DNA from: Apoda limacodes
Lineage: Eukaryota; Arthropoda; Insecta; Lepidoptera; Limacodidae
DNA: 64,000 nucleotides
Direction of reading: 5' to 3'
NCBI GenBank assembly: GCA_946406115.1
Contig: OX291545.1
Span: 16,692,001 to 16,756,000 of the forward strand
Of this stretch, positions 12,065 through 23,729 are shown piece after piece (within the stretch, counting starts at the first letter, position 1; each line of letters begins with the position of its first letter). The translations under genes and the position numbers were made by a program. The notes below the pieces were generated by a model. The model searched no databases. It was given only the letters and a program-made list of their open reading frames with translations, and was not told where the DNA came from.

Positions 12065-12640
12065 TAATATTTTTTAATTATTGATCAATTGTGTTGATTA
12101 CCATGATTGATGGTGAATCAGCATAGGCACAGAAGAAATTATGATCATTCGAAAAAACTACCCGTAAGTGAATTTGAATTTCTCGAAGATATTTGAATTT
12201 AATTTTCTTTGAAGTACGATTGAATTTTATAGGGATAACTTAAACCGTTTTTGTTTACATTACCATCACTGTATCCAAGTAACGTTCTTTTAATCACTTC
12301 GTATGTTACCCGATGGGCATTGTCACAGTTTATCTGGTAATTTTTGATAGCCACCAGTCACTTAACACTTTAAATGGCCTTAGATAAGCATTCTTTATTT
12401 ATTTAATGGCACGTGGGCCTAAAGCGCATTCCAATAATCAAAGTGACTTTACTTTAAAATGAATATGATGCACTCAAAGTAATTGATGAGACACTGAAAT
12501 TTACGGCTTTGTAGACTACTATGTTACTTTTTAATGTAGGTATTTAGGTGTATTAAATAAAACATAAGTGGTATCTATAAATTAAAAATTAATAATCAGG
12601 TGTTCGTAATGCGTTTGCATACATGAATGTAAAATTTATT
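12065..12640. other. AT-rich stretch, nothing recognised
   Basis: No gene, RNA or named repeat was seen. Confidence 0.5.
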
Positions 12641-12644
12641 GGTT

Positions 12645-13345
12645 ATTTAGGGTTCCGTACCACAAAAGGCAAAAAGGAACCTTAATAGAATCACTTTGTT
12701 GTCCGTCTGTCCGTTTGTCTGTCAAGGCCTTTTTACGCAGGAGCACGTAAATGAATCAAGTTAAGATTAATATCGAACACTAAGGTCTACGGTCCCTTGA
12801 AGCTGTAAAAAAATTAAGTCTATGTCGATGAAATAAAAAAATATGGCCGTTTTTGTCGCATATTCCGGCATTCATAAACAAATCAAAACCTATGGGGTAA
12901 TTACCTCTGTCCTAGAATTAATAAACTTAAAACGAAAACAAATATAGGAAATAAAAGTTAATTTGTAGTTATAACACATTAAAAAATATGTTTGTCTTTC
13001 TGTCTGTCAAGAACCTTTTACTTGGAGATATCAAGTTTATAATATTAGCAAATACTATGGTCTGCGGTCTCTTGAAGCTGTGTAAAATCACGCTTATAAG
13101 TCAACACAATAAAAAAATATGCCCAAAATACGGGCATTTTGTCGCATATTGTGGCACAAATAAATCAAAATCTATGGGGTACTTGACCTATATTCATAAA
13201 ATTTGGCAAGAAGCAAGATATTACATCACAAATATAGGAAAAAAACTAAAAACTGATGATAAGGCATAAACTTGTGCGACTTGATCTCATGATGGAAGAA
13301 CAATCTACAAATAATAAGTTTGTACGGAACCTTCGGTGCGCGAGC
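12645..13345 (+). repeat. Dimeric dispersed repeat, copy 1
   Basis: Two internal units of about 275 bp follow each other. Each starts with a 'gtctgtctgtcaag(g/a)' block and has in the same order a 'tctacggtcccttgaagctg' block, an 'ataaaaaaatatg' block, a 'caaaacctatggggta' block and a 'cacaaatataggaaa' block. The copy is bounded by 'agggttccgtac' at about 12650 and 'gtacggaacctt' at about 13323, which are reverse complements of each other. It ends in 'cggtgcgcgag'. Related dimeric copies lie at 36215-36860 and 52680-53395. The 93-residue frame at 12988-13269 lies in unit 2 and is not conserved as protein. The class of element (DNA transposon, Helitron or LINE-derived) is undetermined. Confidence 0.8.
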
Positions 13346-13349
13346 ATTT

Positions 13350-14090
13350 GGGCGTTTGTTTTTATATTCAAACAGATGACGTAATTTAAACAATATAAGT
13401 ATATATTATTATTCATAGATAGATCAGAAATATTGATTACTTACATATAATTATTTTTTTATCATCTCACTATTAGTCCAAAGTATATTTAAATTATGGA
13501 TGCCTTCAAGATAATTGATGTGTCTTTTTTTTATTTTCAATACCCACGTAGTTTTATTCCGAAAATTATTAATTTCCGTTAATAAAGTTCTCTGCATATA
13601 TGCGTAATTGTACTACAAAATGTAGATCGTTCCTACGTCTCCGTTTTGTCCGTGCAACCATTACAAATGCACTGTTGCAAACATTTTATATAAAACAATG
13701 TTATGGAATCGTTTCCATCTTGCACGTGACGCTCAAACTGTATACGTTACGTGATTTTTCATACCTTAACTTTATAATTAGCCCAGAAAACATTGAATTT
13801 CATAAACAAACAAGAAACATAAACATGCTTGGCGGGATGAATTGTAGGCATACATGCTTTTCTATTGGTAACTGCTACGTATGGATATATTGCGGCGCTT
13901 GTCGTAAGATGTAACGAGAAATGTTGCTACGCTACGTGCATGGTGCTACGATATACCTACGGAATTTTGTAGGGCCAGTGCTACATAGTGGTAAAGAGGT
14001 ATGACGATAGGATGTTGTGATGACAGCCGCCATATGTCAGGATTGTAGTGTGGGTTGCAGTTGCTGTACAACATCGGACTGATATAATCC
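13350..14090. other. AT-rich stretch, nothing recognised
   Basis: It holds a 104-residue plus-strand open frame (13600-13914). That frame has scattered cysteines but no recognisable domain, and it has no partner of coding-like composition. Confidence 0.5.
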
Positions 14091-14094
14091 ATGC

Positions 14095-14290
14095 TAATAC
14101 TAACACTATATCTTAATATTATAAATTGCGAAAGTGTGTTTGTTTGCACCGTCCTTCACGTCACAACAGATCTAATTAAGCTGAAATTTGATAGGGAAAG
14201 TTAAGGAGGCAGAGAAGGAGATGGTTACTAGAACTGAAAAGTTCCCGTAGGAATAACTGCTAACAAATTCTACATGGACGAATTATAGCT
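14095..14290 (+). repeat. Short dispersed 'gcgaaagtgtgtttgtttg' repeat
   Basis: The sequence runs 'aatattataaattgcgaaag', then 'tgtgtttgtttg', then a 'ctgaaatttgatagg' block and a 'gttcccgtagg' block. That order is typical of an abundant lepidopteran noncoding repeat (normally '...tcacgtcgcaacggag...gattttttgcatggg...'). The copy is degenerate. Related forms are listed at 25245-25510, 32090-32190, 38939-39190, 47830-47990, 48660-48850 and 50240-50405. Confidence 0.6.
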
Positions 14291-14448
14291 ACATAAAAAC
14301 ATAACAATGCATAGGTACCAACAGATCTGACAAATTAAACTAATAATATTCACTTTAAGCAATTAATCCCGGAAGGATCAACATGAGAGACACTGGCACT
14401 ACCAAAACAACTGATTCAGTTGCAATAACTTTATTATTCTGTAAGTAA

Positions 14449-14604
14449 TTAAGGTGTTCTTCAAGAAAGAAGTTATTAGATTTCTGAAGGATCGGCAACG
14501 CGCGAGTGATACCACTAATGTTGCAAGCGTCCATAGGCTACGGTGATTTACCATCAGGCGGACCGTAAGTTTGTTTGCCACCTTAGTGGTATAAAAAAAA
14601 AAAA
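14449..14604 (+). mobile_element. LINE 3' end fragment (plus strand)
   Basis: This is a plus-oriented copy of the LINE tail. It has 'aagaaagaagttattagatt', then 'tctgaaggatcggcaacgcg', then 'catcaggcggaccgtaag', 'ccaccttagtggtata' and a 12-base poly(A) at about 14593-14604. It encodes the same F-F-K-K-E-V-I-R-F-L-K-like C-terminus as the 29-kb copy. The 5' end is truncated near 14449, and intact polyadenylation supports retrotransposition. Confidence 0.85.
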
Positions 14605-14609
14605 CAGTG

Positions 14610-17600
14610 TAATAAGTTGTTTAACTTGTGTTGATTCAATCAGAACTGTTTATCAGTAAGTAGTAGAAACGAATAAAACTAGGAATACAATCTTTTGTAC
14701 TATTTTTTTATCTTTATTATTCATGTCACATAAACGAAAGTTCATATCCTCTTATTATGACATGAAAACCTCGGTAATAACCATAACAGAATATACATAT
14801 TACAATATATTGATCGCCCGGTTTCCATCAGCAGTCCCCCAGTTGTATTCATGCTTGATTGGCCGCCGCCATAGCAAGCGGAAATTTTAATTTATGCGCT
14901 AGAGATTGTTTGTTTTTATGAGAACACAACTTTGTCTATGACAAAAAATATGACTCCAATCAAGCGCGTAAATAAAAGAAAAATGGTGTTGCTAATAAAA
15001 AATACAGTGACTACTATATTACCCGTGATTTTTCAAATTGTTACTGCAACACAGACAAATGATGTCACAGCTCATAGTGAGTTAAAATACTAAGCTAATT
15101 ATGATTGCGATGTTTAGCATAAAACGCATGGCTAATAGCAATTACCTATTGGCTATTAATTTGACTGATATCCGAAGCTAATAAATAATGTTATACTGTG
15201 ATTGGCCACGCTTGAAATTTTAATCTACGGAGAGTGACTGAGCAAAAACCATCAACAGTCGTACTGCGGATTTTTTTTCTTTCAATTAAAGCCTTTTATC
15301 TTCCGGATGATTTACGACATTTTCAATAACATTGAATGCTTTACGGTTGGGAAATCGAAACATTTTTAATGTTGCCACTAACTTTATGGGATTGCCGCTC
15401 TCCTTTTATAAAAATAAAAAAAAATCTATTCTGTTTAACTGCCAGTAGCTTTTTGTATGATTCTTTAATTTGTTTTTGTTTGATTTATAATGAAGAGTCA
15501 GCGATAACAATATCGATTGTTCGTGGGTCGGGCGGAAGTAGAAATTTGAACCCTGGCATGGCGAGGCTCCGACCGTGACTGAACCCACAAACGTTTCATA
15601 GACATCGGTTCACGTTTGCTTTTTACATTGTTCTTTGTGTTTTACAGATTTAGGGGAAATGATACTTGACCTGCAGGTAACTCTATTCAAGTATCTACCT
15701 GCTGTCTTGTTGACACAGTTTTAGTTACTTCTTAATGATATATAGTACTTGTAAGCGTGCATTGACTAGCTTGAATATAATGTCATAAACAATTTATGTG
15801 ATTATTCAGGCAGATATGAGAAATTAGGAAGATTTATTTCAATTTACCAATAAAATAGATAAGAAGTTGTCTAATTTAAGACAACAATCGTCATATCAAC
15901 ATACGTTTTCATCAATATCATCAATAATCGTATTTCAGCAATTTGGCACAGACTCTTCATTCATTTAATTTATAAAGAATAGTCAGTGATTGCCTTTGAT
16001 AAATCCGACAACGTCTAGACAGTCATAGTGCCGTGACGAAATGTATGACTAGTTAGACAGCACCTGATTGGCCATATGTAACGACACAGGCTAATCCGGT
16101 GTGCTTGTCCCCCGTCTCGCCGTGCACCTTACCTCACAATTTCTCTGTCTAAACATTTCGGACTGGCACTGAACTGGCACAAAATAATGCGCCATTAAAT
16201 TAATTAAAAAAAAATCTACATTTGTATGGGCGAATCGGTCAATACAGTTGTCAACATAATAAGTTTTCTTACAAGCATGTTTGAGAAAAGCAATATACAA
16301 GCCTTGGCCACAACTGAGCATAACCAGACTCTCTTTTGTAACTATGGATTAAGTATTTTATTGGTGGCTTCATATTTAGTTGGGATGTATATGGTCAAAC
16401 TTAAAATACGAGGGCCAACGAATCTGTTTAAAAAAAATCTTACAGGAAACCTTTGCTTGTTATGAGAAATGTGTGTATGTGATACTATACTATTTACCTA
16501 AATAGTAGATACAACTTTGTCTAAAAATATCTAGTCGGCAACGGTATAACATAAAGAACAGGAAATCTTACCACATTGTGAAATTTCTTATGTGTATGGT
16601 ATTTTTTAACCAACCTTTTGAGACGCAGAGCAGAAGGTTCCCAAAACGATTGTTTTGTATCGTACTGATATTTTAAATCCACTTTGGATAATAGTATTTT
16701 TTCTGGAAGGGTTTACCTTCAGAGTGGGCTCATAGAATTTCAATACCTATTCTCCGCTCTATTTTTATTGTTATGTGTTCTTGTGTTGCCCAATAGTAAA
16801 TGTCCGAACCCGAAAGGATTTCTTGTTACAACTTGCAATTACTTTCAAGCAACTTAAAGTTCATATACGATTCAATTTAAATTAAAAACACAACAATCAG
16901 ATTTTCTAAAGTAAGAACGACCATGTCATCCACTGATTCAATTTAATTCACTCCAAAAAGAAAATCTAATAAGGAGACAAGGTTGTCTACGGAAGCACAA
17001 AGGACTTCTAAAAGCCACCCTATTGTCTAGAGAACATTAAGAACAAACTTTGTTACTAGGCAATCATGTAGTCCTGTCTCTCATGCAGAACAACAAATAA
17101 ACAGAGAGTCAAGCGTGTCTTACAACACTTATCTAGATTGAGCGTTCGGAGAACCAGAAGAATCTGCTTCCAAATATCATGACTGCCGTCTTACAAATGA
17201 GAAAATCTCGCTCTAATTATTTATGAATGTGTTATCATAATATCTCGCCAGCTCACGATCCTGCTTCCAATGCGCACGACACGAGCGAAATCGCAATTAG
17301 CAAATACGACTTTCTTTGTTCTCGCTTGCACGTTCTGCCTCTATTCAGTGTCCGATATGTAGTTTCACAAGTAGATTGGTTAATGCGCTCTTAATAAAAC
17401 TCCATTACTTTCATTAAAGGCTATCTGAACGCAGTGGTCTTATCCAGACGTCTTCGGTTGTCATGAGATCGACAGTCAACACATAATGAAATTAAATGTG
17501 ATGACATTATCATACCCGTCGCATCGCTTGCGTCGGGCAGCGCTCGCTTCGTCGCACATCCCAGTATCGTATCGACATGCTCACTTGTATCGTAATGCGT

Positions 17601-18740
17601 ATCATGTACAAACGTCGATAATATTAAATTGTTTTGAACACAGTACACGTCATTATCCCTGTGGTATAATCCCTAAATCTAGTTATGGAAATCAATGGAA
17701 AAGGCATCTATAATAAATTACGTTTCAGATTATCGTATGATCCAATCGTAAATTAAGACAAGATACATAATTAAGGTGAATAAATAAAATGGATGGCATT
17801 TCAGCTGGAGCACGTTTGATTCTGCACAGCGATACTCTCTACTTTAAGCTATCAGTCGTTCTTAATAAAGTGTAGTTTGAAACGTTGCAGTTAGTTGCGA
17901 TTCAATCGCCAATATTATTGCAAGAGGCGGCGGAGTGCGGAGGCGGACGGTGCGCTCTGAATGTCACGACAAGATTTTTAATTACGCCAAAGATATCATC
18001 TAAGAGCTGCACTGCCTACTATTTGCGACACGTCATGAAATTACAATTCAATAATTATACATTTAATTGTAGAATGTTGCTTGCATGTCTTTATTTAATT
18101 GGTGCTACCTAATCAACTCAACAAACATTAATTTTTTACAGTTTCAAGTGGAACTTATGGAATTAAGTAGAATCCGACGTAATTATTTTTTGTACAAACT
18201 GTGTAACAACGTTTTGTTGACAAGCATTATACGCATTGAATGCGCTTTATGCTCTCTATGCGCACATTCGATCGTTCTGTTGACCAAAAAAAAAGGCGCT
18301 GTGACGTCACTACCGGACCGCATTCAACGCATTGGCTCCACATGCTTGGGAGCTAGAGTAGTGGATGAGCTGTAAAATAGTGAACGGCCATATTGTTACT
18401 TAAAATACGTTATTATCATATACCTATCGCTATGAAGCGCAATTGACAACACTTTTGTGACTATGGTGAATAAATAGCGATGTATGAATAACTAAATGCG
18501 TTGAAATGAAAATTGAAAGTGGCGAAATGTTTAAAGTAATAAATATTTATTGCAATGAATTTACAAGAAAGTACGGGAAAGAACTGAATCGGTCATTCCA
18601 CCTTAACGCTCTATACTAAGCTAGATATTATAATAGCATAGAATAAAGAATAGGACTAAACCAATTACACATTCCCTTCGCACGTTAAAGTCAATAATAC
18701 TGAAATGAAGGTATTTGCTAACTACTATTATTATAGTTCA
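14610..18740. other. Long noncoding stretch with GC-richer patches
   Basis: No gene is recognised in these 4.1 kb. Patches richer in GC or CpG occur at about 15525-15580, 17240-17340, 17510-17580, 17920-17965 and 18220-18365. Overlapping short frames there (75-96 residues at 17486-17713, 17885-18112 and 18085-18375) resemble no family and are probably chance frames in less AT-rich DNA. These patches could be unrecognised old transposon pieces, untranslated exons or regulatory elements; the sequence does not discriminate. Confidence 0.45.
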
Positions 18741-18744
18741 TTAT

Positions 18745-18845
18745 GATACTAGTGGGCTAGGCTGCTCATTTCAGACGAGGTTATGGGTTGCCGCCCGAGG
18801 CAAGGGCATAATTCAGCAGTGTGTATTGAGCAGAATATCATACGA
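18745..18845 (+). repeat. Possible degenerate tRNA-headed SINE
   Basis: The block 'gtgggctaggctgctca', then 'gacgaggttatgggttgc' and 'cgcccgaggcaagg', resembles the head of lepidopteran tRNA-derived SINEs ('ctgcgaggttgtgggttcg...cccgaggcaa'). Box B is poor and no 3' tail can be defined. Confidence 0.4.
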
Positions 18846-18949
18846 CTGTTTTCAACACACTTGAAGAACAGTAAATACTTGTATTAGTGTTAAAATGTTA
18901 TGAAAAATTGATTTTCATTGGAACCTAATAGTTTTGATGTTTTTACCCG

Positions 18950-19210
18950 ACTGTTGGAAGAAAGGAGGGTAATGTTTTTCAGCGTATGTATGTATGTCCA
19001 TTTCTTTAGCACGCCCTACAGCCTGAACGGCTTGACGGATTTTGACATACAAGATATCACTTGATTTGTGGTGATTGTGTAAGTGACACTAAGTATATTA
19101 AAATTTCTAATAAATCAAAATGGCGGATTTTATGCGGGTTTAAAAAATTTTTTTTCAAAGCCCTTAAGTTGTCTGCTTTAAAAGGCGAGTACGAAAACAT
19201 GCAATAAAAG
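18950..19210 (+). repeat. Repeat resembling 'acccgactg...gtatgtatgtatgtcc' family
   Basis: An 'acccgactgttggaagaaag' block is followed by 'gagggtaatgtttttcagcg' and 'gtatgtatgtatgtccat', an order common in lepidopteran interspersed repeats. It runs directly into the left arm of the foldback element at 19211, so the two may be parts of one older element. Confidence 0.5.
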
Positions 19211-19648
19211 AACCGGCTTCAAAAAGATGCACTGAAAAGATAAAAATAATTACTTATCTTCAAAAATCTGATCTGGATTACAGTTTGAAGTTGGTGTCTA
19301 TGCAGGGGCGGATCCAGCGGACCCCCTGAGGACGGTCGAGGAAGAAATGAATTGTAACTTTTATTACATGTAAATTACATAAAAAAATACTTGGTGTTTC
19401 TTGGGTTTGTATATTTAATTATTTAAAAACTGCACGAGCTGGGTCGATGGGGTAAATACCTTCAGATCTTATGATCGCCCCCCCCCCTAAACTTTTGTTC
19501 TGGATCCGCCCTTGTGTCTATGTACCTATCTAACAGTTTATAACACACTTCACTTGCATGAAACCAACTTCAAACTGTAATTCAGATCAGATTTTCGGAA
19601 ATAAGTTATTAATTTTATCCTTTTAGTGCATCTTTTTTGAAGCCAGTT
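19211..19648. mobile_element. Foldback element with ~85-bp inverted arms
   Basis: The left arm (19211-19294) begins 'aaccggcttcaaaaagatgc'. The right arm (19564-19648) ends 'gcatcttttttgaagccagtt'-like. The two are reverse complements over about 85 bases with roughly 10-12 differences. 'Accggcttcaaaaa' ends are typical of abundant lepidopteran repeats (compare 25895-25960 and 45600-45842). The loop is interrupted by a younger hAT-type MITE at 19303-19514. Without it the loop would be about 49 bases. Confidence 0.82.
19303..19514. mobile_element. 212-bp hAT-type MITE with 8-bp target duplication
   Basis: The terminal inverted repeats are 'caggggcggatccagcg' on the left and the reverse complement of 'ttctggatccgcccttg' on the right, matching at about 14-15 of 17 positions. 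The element is flanked on both sides by the identical 8-mer 'tgtctatg' (19295-19302 and 19515-19522). Terminal CAGGGG and an 8-bp duplication are hallmarks of hAT superfamily insertions. The interior has no coding capacity and includes a run of nine or more C at about 19479-19488. It sits inside the loop of the foldback element, so it inserted later. Confidence 0.93.
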
Positions 19649-19649
19649 G

Positions 19650-20089
19650 TGTTTATTGTCAAAAAGTTTTTTTTTGTATATGTTAGACATTTAACTATTT
19701 GTTACAGGTGAAATAACTTATATTCACGCTTATAAACGTTAAAATATGCTTCAGTAATACGATGTGAGGGTATGTAGACTGTCGAATATGATCCTGGGCT
19801 ATTTTTGTTCTTCTAATGCGTCTTCGCTGTCTCTCGAAGTCAATTAAAAATACAAAAAAGTGAAACGTTTGTTTCAGACATTCATTGTCTCCGTTATTAA
19901 TAAATTCATTTTACTGAGTTGAAGTCTGCGTGTATTTTATTCGCTTTAAGTGGTTTCACATTGTTTTATATTTATGTGCGGTTATTTTCGGCAGAGACAT
20001 TATAATGCAGTTTGTGGGGGAAGATGTAAACGGCTCACTCTTGCTCCATTAGGGATATTTGAAACCTCGAGAGTGCAATCATAAATTGA
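19650..20089. other. AT-rich stretch, nothing recognised
   Basis: No gene or clear repeat before the minisatellite array. Confidence 0.5.
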
Positions 20090-20790
20090 CTTCTGTATTA
20101 ATACTTGCGCTAAGAATACCTGAGCGTCTATTGTTATAATTAAGGTAAAAGCATAGATGTAACGGAGTATGTTGAAGTATCTGAAGGAGTTTGTTGATTA
20201 AAATAGGGGTTGTAATAACGCTTGTGCTAAGAATACCTGAGCATCTATTGTCATAATAAAGGCAAGAGCATATATGAAACTGAGTATGCTGAAGTATCTG
20301 AAGAAATTTGTTAACTGAATAAGGTGTTGTATTAATACCTGCGCTAAGAATATCTGAGCGTCTATTGTTATAATAAAGGTAAGAGCATAGATGTAACGGA
20401 GTATGTTGAGGTATCTGAAGGAATTTGTTGATTAAAATATGTGTCGTAATAACGCTTGTGCTCAGAATACCTGAGCATCTATTGTTATAATAAATGCAAG
20501 AGTAGAGATGTAACGGGGTATGGTGAAGTATCTGAAGGAATTTGTTAACTGAAATAGGTGTATTAATACATGTGCTAAGAATACCTGAGCGTCTATTGTT
20601 ATAATAAAGGTAAGAGCATAGATTTAACGGAGTATGCTAAAGTATCTGAAAGAATTTGTTGATTCAAATAACATTCGTGCTAAGAATACCTGAGCATCTA
20701 TTGTTATAATAAAGGCAAGAGTAAAGATGTAAAGGGTTATGCTGAAGTATCTGAAGGAAGAAGTTTGAAATGGGTGTTGTATTAATTTAC
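20090..20790. repeat. 117-bp minisatellite, six copies, alternating A/B monomers
   Basis: The landmark 'taagaatacctgag' (or a one-base variant) starts at 20111, 20228, 20345, 20462, 20576 and 20681. Spacings are 117, 117, 117, 114 and 105 bases. Odd copies read 'gagcgtctattgttataat' with 'aaggtaagagcatag' (20128 'aattaaggtaaaag') and end 'gttgatt'. Even copies read 'gagcatctattg' with 'gcaagag' and the first two end 'gttaactg'. The monomers therefore alternate, giving a higher-order period of about 234 bases. No coding potential was seen. Divergence between neighbours is greater than between alternate copies, which points to amplification of a dimer. Confidence 0.95.
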
Positions 20791-20794
20791 CTAT

Positions 20795-21360
20795 TAGAAT
20801 AAGATTATCTTTCGACTTGACTTATATATTTATTTTATATTAATTATGTTACTATTTTGATAGCTATATAAATTTTCTTTGTTACTCGGGGATAGTGTTG
20901 CTTTCTGTCAAAGGATTTTTAGAATGGGTTCAATAGTTGCAGATATTACCCTTTTATGCAACAATCAAACAAGCAAACAAAAGTTATTTGTTCTTTATGG
21001 TATTAGTTTGTCGATATTACTAATTCTTTTAGTGCCTATTGATTTAAATACAAGCACAAAAAGTTCCATAGGTTTTTTCTCCGCCCATAGTCCATAGGTT
21101 TGTTTATCCAAAACCAGGCCAACAAGAATATTGCTGCTCCCAAAATTAAGGCATATTTACGATATTCATCAAGAAAAGTCATCGTCAGCTCATATCTTTA
21201 AGATAAATTGGATCTTATGGTCAAAAATGGACAAGGAGAATTGTATTGCAAAAGAATTGTACAAGAATATATGCTCCAGCTGCCGGCAACTAATAAAACA
21301 CTTTAGTTTGTTGGCCTGAATCAATCAATTATTATAATCGTGTTTCTAGGGGCTTTTGTT
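20795..21360. other. AT-rich stretch, nothing recognised
   Basis: Short frames of 72 and 62 residues at 20879-21097 and 21131-21319 have no family resemblance. Confidence 0.5.
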
Positions 21361-21363
21361 TTG

Positions 21364-21620
21364 CGGCGGTGCTGCTTGCACTCTTCTGCGAAAAGTTGGG
21401 GCAGTTTACACAAGAATGTCCTGGACACGAACCTCGGCTTGGGCAACCGCTCTTAAAACTAAATCTGACTAAAATTTACCGCCGTTTTGGAAAATCAAAG
21501 GCGTTCTGAAGAGAAGAAACGGCAAGAAACTTTTCAGCCCCCGTCTATAATTATTATTAAATCTAACTAGTCAAAGCGCCCAGATATATTAGTGAACCTC
21601 GTATACCTGGTATATCGCGC
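21364..21620 (+). repeat. ~250-bp dispersed repeat, copy 1
   Basis: The stretch is closely similar, base by base, to 38238-38492. It shares 'cggtgctgcttgcactcttc', 'gacacgaacctcggcttggg', 'caaccgctctta', 'aaatttaccgccgttt', 'aggcgttctgaagagaagaa', 'acggcaagaaacttttcagc' and 'gatatattagtgaacct'-like blocks in the same order. By eye the copies are well above 80% identical. The 'gaagagaagaaacggcaaga' motif recalls a widespread lepidopteran interspersed repeat. Neither copy has a clear coding frame or terminal structure. Confidence 0.88.
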
Positions 21621-21624
21621 TTGA

Positions 21625-23725
21625 GTAATCTGTCTAGGTAGAGGCTTCAACGTCATACTCTTTCATATAGAGTTTTTAGAATCGATCTCATTGATAAATC
21701 CTTAAAGTACTAAGTGTTTTGTACAATTTTATCTCATATTGCTTTTTTATTTTTATATCTGGGACAAGACTCAAAACGAGAATTGATTTAAGTTTTTTTG
21801 TGGAAAAAGAAAACTGTGGTTGACATTCTCGTATTTTAGGGATTCCAGTTCTCACCAATGCTTGCAGAAAAAAATATAGTAAATACGTGATAGAACCTTA
21901 GGGTAAATCAGGAAAGCACTCGTCATTAAAGCGCAGAAAAAGCTATAAAAACGAGACATATGGTGGTGAGAGCACTACCTGTGTAATATCAGGACAATAA
22001 AGTAAATGCCGTATAGTAGAACTAGAAGGACGTGCCTTACGTGACTGCACATAATTTTCTTGAGGTATGTAGTACTTGTACCTGAAAAGACTCGCATTTT
22101 AGTTAAGTAATCTTTGTAAGCATGATGTCTTAGTCTTTGAAACATTAAGCTTAAGTACTAAAAGTAGCTGATGTCACTACGCAAAAGTTGTCACTTAGTT
22201 TTAGAACAGAAACTGTTTCACCCCAATGCCTTAGCATATAAACTTTGGTAAATGTTAAAATATTCTAGGTTTTACCTTGATAAGACAAATATAGAACCTT
22301 ATGATAATTTCGAAAAAGGTCAAAAAAGGGCGTGCTCTGATAACAAGATTATGACAAATGATTTGATTATGGTTTGTTTAAAATTGTAAATAATTTAATA
22401 AAATCTTTTGATAGCAGGAAGTAAAGAATTAAATTGTCGCAGAACTTGTTAATATCGATTTTTATTTCCTTACTCAATCAATATCTTTTTCAAGATACAC
22501 CAACGCATATTGCTCATAAATATTCAGCCAACAAAAACATAGAGAAACTACGCAACAAAGTGTAACAAGATCCACTCCAGTAATCCGACAAAAGCGAGTC
22601 TTGTATCCCTTCAAATTTATTTATAAAGAAAAGTCTCGGACAAGTCGTTAATACCTATAAAGTAGGGGCGAGAAAGGCGCGAGCGCGTTTATAACTCACG
22701 TCCCGAACTTTACCCGCCGACACATAAAATAATAGGTGTAAAAACTAACATGGGAATGTACTCAGTGAAGCACCGGCCGCGAGATGGACGACCCCCTTCA
22801 GGACAGCCTTGCGTCTGCTGGACTTGGCTAGCTATGTACCTGTACCTGAGCAATCACTCGGAAGGTACTTAAATATCGTATTTTTCTAACACTCAATAAG
22901 CACAATAACCATTTATCAAAATTGTTTATGAAATTATTGGGTGAACTAAATTTTATCAATACATTTTTTTCTGGAAGTTTTATTAGTAATTTTATTAAAA
23001 TAGAGCTTTTCGAATATCTGCACAATATTTTGATGTTTTACAATTAAAATTGATATGTTATGTCTTACGTCCTAAAAATAGGAGTAAAGGGTTTTTTTTC
23101 TTAAATGTGTTTAACATAATACACACATCTATAAACAAATGCCATTAAAACATTTTTAATTTATATAGGCTTTGGTAAAGACAATATAATAAATATCACG
23201 CATAAATCATTGTAATGAACACCTTTCGTACACCCATTAATTCAGATATCACTGCGGAAACAAACGTCGGTTTATCCCGACATCTGGGGAGCATGCGCGC
23301 ACCGGTAATCGTTAACCCCGAGGTGATATTATTTTGAATATCCATTCGTTCTATCATTATATTTGAATCGTCTTTAAAAGTGGGGTCGTAGGGTTCAAAT
23401 TATTTATTTTTACTTGTTTAACTATAAGCTTTAAGACGTATGACATGAATTTGAATAGTGAACAGATAAACTGTAGTGTAGCCGCGGGTGCAGACACGTG
23501 CGCAAGCGCACCTTGCGCAGCATTCGGAGTGTGAACACGAAATTAACGAGTCAAGTTGTTTTCTACTATAAGGTTTTTATTTTATTTTCGATACCTAAAT
23601 TTGACAGTTACCATATTAAATTTTAAATTAGTATTATTAAATTCCATTCACTATAACAATGGATGCAAACAGATGTCTCTTTAAGCTGCACAGAAGTTTG
23701 TGTTTGATATACACTTCATCAGTTT
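21625..23725. other. Noncoding stretch with two GC-richer patches
   Basis: No gene is recognised. GC-richer patches lie at about 22665-22830 and 23460-23535. Within the first, about 22768-22835 resembles a scrambled RTE-type LINE C-terminus: 'gagatggacgacc' then 'gcgtctgctggact', where the family normally encodes R-W-T-D-D then G-V-C-W. Frames are broken, so this is tentative. Confidence 0.42.
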
Positions 23726-23729
23726 ACAT

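Noticed and set aside
12988..13269. 93-codon plus-strand open frame
   Set aside because: It lies within unit 2 of a dimeric dispersed repeat. The other two copies do not preserve the frame.
15515..15590. SINE head on the minus strand ('gtgggttcagtcacgg', 'ccagggttcaaatttc')
   Set aside because: The box B match is weak and no body or tail of any SINE family follows, so no feature was called.
20090..20790. CRISPR-like array
   Set aside because: The repeats are contiguous 117-bp tandem units without unique spacers, and the sequence is clearly eukaryotic.
22768..22835. RTE-type LINE C-terminus
   Set aside because: There is nucleotide resemblance to the 'tggacgac...gcgtctgctggact' blocks, but no readable frame over more than a few residues. 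It is only mentioned in the regional entry.
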